From positions 15,929 through 79,928 of the forward strand of contig DATJIF010000035.1 of the NCBI GenBank assembly GCA_035493475.1: a DNA stretch of 64,000 bases, in the 5' to 3' direction. Origin of the DNA: Actinospica sp035493475. Its GTDB lineage: Bacteria > Actinomycetota > Actinomycetes > Streptomycetales > Catenulisporaceae. The position numbers and the translations under genes were made by a program. Shown one piece after another: positions 59,398 to 64,000 of the stretch (its first letter is position 1; each line of letters starts with the position of its first letter). The notes beneath the pieces were generated by a model, which saw only the letters and a list, made by a program, of their open reading frames with translations, was not told the DNA's origin and did no database searches.

Positions 59398-59883
59398 TCA
59401 GTTGTTGTGCGCGCGGCGGCGGCGCAGTGCGAACGCGCCCACGCCGAGACCGGCTGCACCGAGCGCGGCGCCCGCGGCCAGGTTGCCGCCGCCGGACGAG
59501 AGCATCGAGGCGCCGTCACCGGTGCGGGCCGCTCCGCGCGGGGCCACGACGACCCAGCCGGTGAAGCTCTTGCCGCTGCAGGACACGGTGACCTTGTACG
59601 TGCCCGGCTTGACCTTCGCGACCATGGTGCTGCCGCCGAGCATGTTGTCGAGCTGGCCGAGCGAGGCCGGGGCGGTGAACGCTGCGGAGGTGGCGGTGCC
59701 GCTGGTGCCCGCGCACTGGTCGCCGTCCCAGACCCAGACGGTGCTGCCCGGCGCGGCCGGGTTCGGCTGGACCGAGACGGTGCCGAGGCCGCCGGTGGAG
59801 GCGGCCTCGGCCACGGAGCCTCCTGCCAGGGCCAGGGTCGCGGCGGCGAGTCCGGCGGCGGCGAGGCGTCCGGTACGGATCAT
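59398..59883 (-). CDS. Secreted protein with C-terminal membrane anchor
   Basis: 161 residues. Signal peptide 1-28 (ends VAEAAS). Central domain of about 90 residues with paired Cys, one each in DQCAG and VSCSG. C-terminal hydrophobic helix followed by RRRR and a short tail. No LPXTG motif precedes the helix, so sortase linkage is not supported. Cell-surface protein of unknown function. AAGGGA lies upstream of the ATG. Confidence 0.8.
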   Translation of the reverse strand: MIRTGRLAAAGLAAATLALAGGSVAEAASTGGLGTVSVQPNPAAPGSTVWVWDGDQCAGTSGTATSAAFTAPASLGQLDNMLGGSTMVAKVKPGTYKVTVSCSGKSFTGWVVVAPRGAARTGDGASMLSSGGGNLAAGAALGAAGLGVGAFALRRRRAHNN

Positions 59884-59975
59884 GATGGTTCCCTTCGGAT
59901 GGGTCGTGACTACGCACGGTGAATTCCATCCAGGGATTTGTATTACCATCTGGTGACGCGGCGGTCCCCCGTTCG

Positions 59976-59999
59976 GCCGGACACAATCACTCGTCCGGC
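59976..59999 (-). terminator. Hairpin downstream of DUF1349 gene
   Basis: GCCGGAC (59976-59982) and GTCCGGC (59993-59999) pair perfectly around a 10-nt loop, 11 nt beyond the DUF1349 stop. No T-run, so this is tentative. Confidence 0.45.
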
Positions 60000-60010
60000 G
60001 GTGGCGGACG

Positions 60011-60631
60011 TCAGCTGCCGTCCCGCAGGTTTTTCGGCGCACCCTCGCTGTAGGCGATCTGAGTGAACGTCACCGTGATGCCGTCCCCGGACGGCGACTG
60101 CGCGAGGAAGCCGACGCGCACGGCGTCGCGGTCCTCCTCGGCCTCGTCGAGGGTGAAGTAGCGCAGCATGTTCCACCACGTGCCGTCGGTCGAGGTGTGG
60201 AACGCCCAAACCGTGCCGGTACGGGTCACGCGCAGCCACAGCGAGTCGCCCTCGACGAGGTGGCTGTTCGCGTCGTCCGAGACCCCGCGCGTGACTACGC
60301 TGACGGCCATCGGCTTACGCTGCGGGCTGAACTCGAAGCAGGCCTTCGCGAACCGGTCCGCGGCCGAGTACACAAGCAGCACGCCGGCATCGAACATCGA
60401 CGCGAACGGCACCGTGACCAGCGCGGAGAGGGTGAAGTCGCCGACCGGGGGCACGCCGACCAGGTATCCGGCGTACGGCCAGTCGGCGCCGCCCGCCGGG
60501 TCGATGAACAGATCGCTCCGGCTCTCGCCGGTCAGCCGCAGCGCGCCGGATTCGTCCACGGCGTACGTGCAGCCCTTGCTCCCGGCGGGGGCCAGCGGGA
60601 ACGGCAGCGCGGGATGTATCAGCTCATTCAT
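60011..60631 (-). CDS. DUF1349 (concanavalin-like) protein
   Basis: 206 residues, regulation-type lectin-like fold: DPAGGADWPYAGYLVGVPP, CFEFSPQRKPMAVSVVTRG and DGTWWNMLRYFTL are typical DUF1349 segments. No signal peptide, so presumably cytoplasmic. Starts 33 nt after the XRE regulator stop on the same strand, so likely in one operon. Biochemical role unknown. Confidence 0.88.
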   Translation of the reverse strand: MNELIHPALPFPLAPAGSKGCTYAVDESGALRLTGESRSDLFIDPAGGADWPYAGYLVGVPPVGDFTLSALVTVPFASMFDAGVLLVYSAADRFAKACFEFSPQRKPMAVSVVTRGVSDDANSHLVEGDSLWLRVTRTGTVWAFHTSTDGTWWNMLRYFTLDEAEEDRDAVRVGFLAQSPSGDGITVTFTQIAYSEGAPKNLRDGS

Positions 60632-60663
60632 TCCGGCATCCTCCCGCCGCCGCGCGGCCGCGG

Positions 60664-61524
60664 TCAACGCACTTCCGAGCGCCCCGCGAAGCTCTCCCGG
60701 CCGAGCACGCGCAGCAGCCCGAGCTTCTCGGCGGTGTCGGTGCCCGGCTGCGCGGTGAACAGGGTCAGCGTCTGCTCGCCGGAGGGCGCGAGCAGCACCT
60801 CGCAGTCGAGGTCGAGGCGGCCGACCTCGGGGTGGATGATCGTCTTGTGCGAGCCGCGCATCACGGCGACGTCGTGCCGCTCCCAGAGTTCGCGGAAGTC
60901 GGCGCTCGCGTCGTGCAGGTCGCGGATGAGCGCGTTGAGCTCCTCGTCGTGCGGACGGCGGGCGTGCACGGCGCGCAGGTTGGCCACGTGGTTCGCCATG
61001 ATCGCGGGCAGTTGCTCCGGCAGGGTGCGCGGCAGCATGGCCGAGTTGCCGAACAGGTTCCAGTTCGCGTTTCCGGCGCGGCCGGGCAGCGCGGGACCGC
61101 CGAACAGCGCCTCGGCCATGGCGTTGCGCGCGAGGACCTGCCCGGTGTCGCTCATGACCTGCGCGGGCGCGTCGACCAGCCGGTCCAGGATGAGCAGCAG
61201 GCCGGGGCGCACGTGGCCGGACGTGGTCTCCCTGGCCCGGGTCTGGTACCCGGCGAGCCGGTGCAGGTAGTCGCACTCGTCCTCGGTCAGCCGCAGCGCG
61301 CGGGCCAGCGCGCCGATCACCTGTTCGGACGGATGCGCGCCGCGCTGCTGCTCCAGACGGGCGTAGTAGTCCACCGAGATACCGGCCAACTGGGCGACGT
61401 CCTCCCGGCGCAGGCCCGGGGTGCGGCGGCGCCCGCGCGGCGGCAGGCCCACCGACTCGGGCTCGACGCGTTCCCGGCTGCGGCGCAGGAAGTCGGCCAG
61501 TGCCGTGCGATCGATCCCGTTCAT
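60664..61524 (-). CDS. XRE/MmyB-like transcriptional regulator
   Basis: 286 residues. N-terminal HTH (RRTPGLRREDVAQLAGISVDYYARLEQQRG) and the C-terminal MmyB-like ligand domain starting near residue 100. These actinobacterial regulators are usually divergent from an NAD(P)H-dependent reductase, as here, and probably sense a small hydrophobic ligand. An inverted repeat lies in the shared promoter region. Confidence 0.92.
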   Translation of the reverse strand: MNGIDRTALADFLRRSRERVEPESVGLPPRGRRRTPGLRREDVAQLAGISVDYYARLEQQRGAHPSEQVIGALARALRLTEDECDYLHRLAGYQTRARETTSGHVRPGLLLILDRLVDAPAQVMSDTGQVLARNAMAEALFGGPALPGRAGNANWNLFGNSAMLPRTLPEQLPAIMANHVANLRAVHARRPHDEELNALIRDLHDASADFRELWERHDVAVMRGSHKTIIHPEVGRLDLDCEVLLAPSGEQTLTLFTAQPGTDTAEKLGLLRVLGRESFAGRSEVR

Positions 61525-61551
61525 GCCCCGATTCTCCCCCGCGCCCGCGCA

Positions 61552-61582
61552 CGTAGCCAGGTACTGCCGGTCCGTGGCTACG
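61552..61582. promoter_or_regulatory. Operator of the MmyB-like regulator
   Basis: CGTAGCCA and TGGCTACG are perfect inverted 8-bp arms separated by 15 nt, centred between the divergent regulator and reductase genes. Confidence 0.65.
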
Positions 61583-61648
61583 CCGGTCTCTGCAATCCCG
61601 GCGCGCCCGGCGGCAGGCTGGAGGAAACCACAGGAAGGGAACACGACG

Positions 61649-62536
61649 ATGGCGGACAAGATCCTGGTCACCGGGGCGACGGGCAAGGTCGGGCAGCGGC
61701 TGGTGCCGCGCCTGCTGTCCTGGCGCGAACCCGGCGACGAGATCAGGGTGCTGGTGCGCACGGCGGAGGCGGCCGTGCGCTTCGAGGCGGCGGGCGCGCA
61801 GGCCGTGGTCGGCGACGTGACGGACGCGGAGGCGCGCAAGCGGGCGCTGGACGGGGTGAGCGTCGTGGTCAACAGTGCGGCGAGCTTCCGTGCCCCGAAG
61901 CAGGGCGCGGAGGAGATGTACGCGGTGAACCGGGACGCGGCCGTGGCGCTCGCGCGGGAGGCCGTGACGGCGGGCGTGCGGCGGTTCGTGCAGATCAGCA
62001 CGAATCTCGTCTACGGTCCGGGCATCGGGCGGCCGGTGCGCGAGGACGACGAGCTGCGTGCCGAGGCGAACGAGGCGTACAGCGCGTACCCGCACAGCAA
62101 GCGGGAGGCCGAGGAGCAGCTGCGGGAGCTGAGCAGCGAGTCAGGGCTCGATGTCGTGACGCTGCGGCTGGCCTTCGTGTACGGCGAGGGCGACCCGCAC
62201 ATCACCGAGAGCCTGCCGCGCTTCGCGAACATGGCCGCGCACCAGCCGTTGGCGATGGTGCATCACGCGGACGTGGCTCAGGGCGTGCAGCGGGCGATCA
62301 GGACCCTGCGCCCGGGCGGCGGCTACACGGCGTACAACATCGCGGGCGACATGCCGTCCCCGGTCGTCGAGCTGTTCGCCTTGGACGGAAAGGAATTCGA
62401 CCTCGATGCGGCGGCCGGACGCGAGGTGGCAGACCCCTGGTTCGGCGTCCCCGACACCACCCGCGCGCACCGCGACCTCGGCTTCCGTCCGATCTACCCG
62501 ACCGCGCGGGCCGCCTGGCGGGACGGGACGCTCTGA
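61649..62536 (+). CDS. NAD(P)-dependent epimerase/dehydratase-type oxidoreductase
   Basis: 295 residues. Extended/atypical SDR: TGATGKVGQRLVPRLL Rossmann start, STNLVYGPG, and YPHSKREAE carrying the Tyr-Lys pair. Likely an NmrA/epimerase-like reductase or nucleotide-binding sensor. AGGAAGGGA lies 8-17 nt upstream. Divergent from the MmyB-like regulator. Confidence 0.9.
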   Translation: MADKILVTGATGKVGQRLVPRLLSWREPGDEIRVLVRTAEAAVRFEAAGAQAVVGDVTDAEARKRALDGVSVVVNSAASFRAPKQGAEEMYAVNRDAAVALAREAVTAGVRRFVQISTNLVYGPGIGRPVREDDELRAEANEAYSAYPHSKREAEEQLRELSSESGLDVVTLRLAFVYGEGDPHITESLPRFANMAAHQPLAMVHHADVAQGVQRAIRTLRPGGGYTAYNIAGDMPSPVVELFALDGKEFDLDAAAGREVADPWFGVPDTTRAHRDLGFRPIYPTARAAWRDGTL

Positions 62537-62630
62537 CGCCGCGATAACAGAACCCTCACACAGCGCTGGACATTTCGGGCGGGTCGGCGAGAAGGTTGAG
62601 TACACGTTTCTCCCCTTCCAGGAGGCACAG

Positions 62631-63191
62631 ATGACCGACCTGCCCGAGGTGCCGAACTACACCGCCGGAACGTGGATCGTCGACAACGTCCACTCGTACG
62701 TCGGCTTCACCATCAGGCACATGATGGTCAGCAAGGTCCGCGGCCGGTTCACCGCGTTCACCGCCGAGTTCACCACCCGCGACAACCCGCTCGAGACGAG
62801 CGTCTCCGCGACCATCGACGCCACGTCCATCGACACCGGCAACTCGATGCGCGACGACCACATCCGCTCGGCCGACTTCTTCGCCGCGGCCGACCACCCC
62901 ACGATCACCTTCACGTCCACCGGAATCCGCTTCGAGGACGGCGAGTTCCTGCTCGACGGCTCGCTGACGATCCGCGGCAACAGCCGGCCGGTCACGCTCA
63001 CTCTGGACTCCCCCGCCTTCGGGCCGGACGCGCAGGGCGGGATGAAGGCGGGCTTCTCCGCGTCCACCGAGATCAACCGGCACGACTTCGGCGTCAGCTA
63101 CAACGGCCCGGTTCCCGGCGGCGGCGTCATCGTCAGCGAGAAGGTCGCGATCACCCTCGAGATCGAGGGCGTCCTCGACAAGGGCGAGTAA
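62631..63191 (+). CDS. YceI family protein
   Basis: 186 residues. Lipocalin-like barrel: GTWIVDNVHSYVGFTIRHMMVSKVRGRF, FTSTGIRFEDG and NRHDFGVSYNG. No signal peptide, unlike periplasmic YceI; binds isoprenoid-like lipids in characterised members. AGGAGG lies immediately upstream of the ATG. Followed by a hairpin terminator. Confidence 0.92.
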   Translation: MTDLPEVPNYTAGTWIVDNVHSYVGFTIRHMMVSKVRGRFTAFTAEFTTRDNPLETSVSATIDATSIDTGNSMRDDHIRSADFFAAADHPTITFTSTGIRFEDGEFLLDGSLTIRGNSRPVTLTLDSPAFGPDAQGGMKAGFSASTEINRHDFGVSYNGPVPGGGVIVSEKVAITLEIEGVLDKGE

Positions 63192-63205
63192 GAGACCAGG
63201 TCCGC

Positions 63206-63239
63206 GCGGGCCGGGGACCGCAGGCCGGCCCCGGTCCGC
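63206..63239 (+). terminator. Rho-independent-type hairpin after YceI gene
   Basis: GCGGGCCGGGG (63206-63216) pairs with CCCCGGTCCGC (63229-63239) with one G-T wobble and a 12-nt loop; a CTTTTC stretch follows shortly after. Confidence 0.7.
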
Positions 63240-63281
63240 GTTGGCTTTTCAGGGGGCCGAACGGTCCTGGCTATCCGCCGT

Positions 63282-63560
63282 TCAGCTGTCGACGCCGTGC
63301 TTTTCCAGGTAGTCGAGGTAGAGCGGGCGCAGCGCCTCGGCCACGTCGCCCTCGCCGGAGTCGATCGCGTCGTCGAGCAGCACGGAGAGATGGGTGACGT
63401 CCCGCCCGGCCTCGTCCGGGTGCCCCTCGGAGGCTTCGGCCGCCGGGATGGTGCGCAGCAGCTCCCAGAAGAACTCCACGTCAACGTGGTGCAGCGCCCG
63501 GCGCACGGCGAGGTGGTGCAGTTCGTGCGAGGAAAGGGCTTCCAGTTCGTCACGTGTCAC
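63282..63560 (-). CDS. Small conserved actinobacterial protein (92 aa)
   Basis: 92 residues, helical, begins MTRDELEALSSHELHHLAVRRALHHVDVEFFWELLRTIP and ends in an acidic tail. No domain recognised. Lies just upstream of nothing obvious and 27 nt from the malQ stop on the same strand, so it may be downstream of malQ in an operon. Confidence 0.7.
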   Translation of the reverse strand: MTRDELEALSSHELHHLAVRRALHHVDVEFFWELLRTIPAAEASEGHPDEAGRDVTHLSVLLDDAIDSGEGDVAEALRPLYLDYLEKHGVDS

Positions 63561-63587
63561 GCGTGGACTCTATCCCACGCCATCCGA

Positions 63588-64000
63588 TTAAACGGCGCCC
63601 GGTTCGAGGCCGCCGGATACGGCCCGCGCGACGGCCAGCACCCCGGCGTGCGCGGGCAGGTCGTCGAGCAGCACCGGCCGGCCGTCGGCCCCGGTCAGCG
63701 GGATCCGCCAGTTAGGGTACTGGTCCACTGTGCCCGGTATGTTCTGCGGCCGCCGCTCGCCCGCCGCATCGGCCAGCGACACGCCGGTCAGCACGGCGGG
63801 TGTCCGGGTCAGGAAGCCGTAGAGCGCGGTCGTGAACTCCTGCGCCGACGGCGCGCCCGCCCGTGGCAGCAGGCCCTCGCGGGCCAGCATGGCCAGCCAC
63901 CCCGCCAGCTCCGCCTGAGCGGCGGCCCGCTCCTCGGCCTCAGGCCGGGTCAGCAGGCCAAGTTGGGCGCGGATGGTGACCTGCTCGCCGGTGAGGAACG
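63588..64000 (-). CDS. malQ: 4-alpha-glucanotransferase, 5' part outside window
   Basis: The C-terminal ~137 residues are visible. GERRPQNIPGTVDQYPNWRIPL is the characteristic end of MalQ/amylomaltase (GH77). It transfers alpha-1,4-glucan chains and would process malto-oligosaccharides made by enzymes like the alpha-amylase at the other end. The upstream part is cut by the window edge. Confidence 0.92.
   Translation of the reverse strand, partial: FLTGEQVTIRAQLGLLTRPEAEERAAAQAELAGWLAMLAREGLLPRAGAPSAQEFTTALYGFLTRTPAVLTGVSLADAAGERRPQNIPGTVDQYPNWRIPLTGADGRPVLLDDLPAHAGVLAVARAVSGGLEPGAV

Noticed and set aside
59398..59560. LPXTG cell-wall sorting signal in the secreted protein
   Set aside because: A hydrophobic helix and Arg tail are present but no LPXTG-like motif precedes them.

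Overview
The window is about 72% GC chromosomal DNA. It has GTG/TTG starts, start/stop-overlapping operons and many TetR, SDR and acyl-CoA genes. It also carries a SigB-type partner-switching locus, an IdeR/DtxR-type iron box and possible leaderless transcripts. This fits a free-living, saprophytic, probably filamentous actinomycete (Streptomyces/Catenulispora-like). The species cannot be named from the sequence. No rRNA, tRNA, CRISPR array, transposase or phage gene was recognised.

Layout. 1-5 kb: 5' part of a secreted alpha-amylase, then a 1.7-kb segment bounded by ~268-bp inverted repeats holding a small gene and a divergent XRE-type regulator, then a PRPP-type phosphoribosyltransferase and a Nudix hydrolase. 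4.9-12.3 kb: iron-box membrane protein, PIG-L deacetylase, MFS/VOC/TetR cluster, F420/flavin monooxygenase, ArsR-AHSA1 pair, Rpn-like nuclease. 12.3-18.4 kb: lipid/hydroxy-acid catabolism block (APH-like kinase, acyl-CoA dehydrogenase, acyl-CoA ligase, TetR, two SDRs) with the same 14-bp operator in both divergent intergenic gaps. 18.4-22.3 kb: secreted Asp-box protein, VanX-like dipeptidase, PadR operon. 22.7-31.1 kb: 4-hydroxybenzoate/protocatechuate operon pcaIJHGBL-pobA with a divergent tandem IclR regulator; no thiolase (pcaF) is present. 31-39 kb: two APH-like kinases, class A PBP, type II NADH dehydrogenase, orphan response regulator, GNAT. 39-48.4 kb: SigB-type stress locus (PP2C phosphatase, two anti-sigma kinases, two STAS antagonists, sigma factor), AidB-like dehydrogenase, Ser/Thr kinase. 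48.5-57 kb: MacAB-like exporter, DeoR regulator, CorA, second ABC exporter with its GbsR/MarR regulator. 57-64 kb: SDR, MOSC, DUF488, secreted protein, DUF1349, XRE regulator and its divergent reductase, YceI, and the 3' part of malQ.

Functional links. The pca operon, the APH/ACAD/ligase block and AidB form an aromatic/acyl degradative theme. Amylase and MalQ at opposite edges both act on alpha-glucans. The sigma-factor locus appears autoregulated: two genes are preceded by identical GTTT-N15-GGTTAC promoters.

The least explained signal is a family of dispersed modular intergenic repeats (1939-2204, 3373-3642, 22311-22690, 38968-39100). A fixed frame surrounds a stem whose sequence differs between copies but stays self-complementary. 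A second, unrelated inverted pair lies at 53821-54136.
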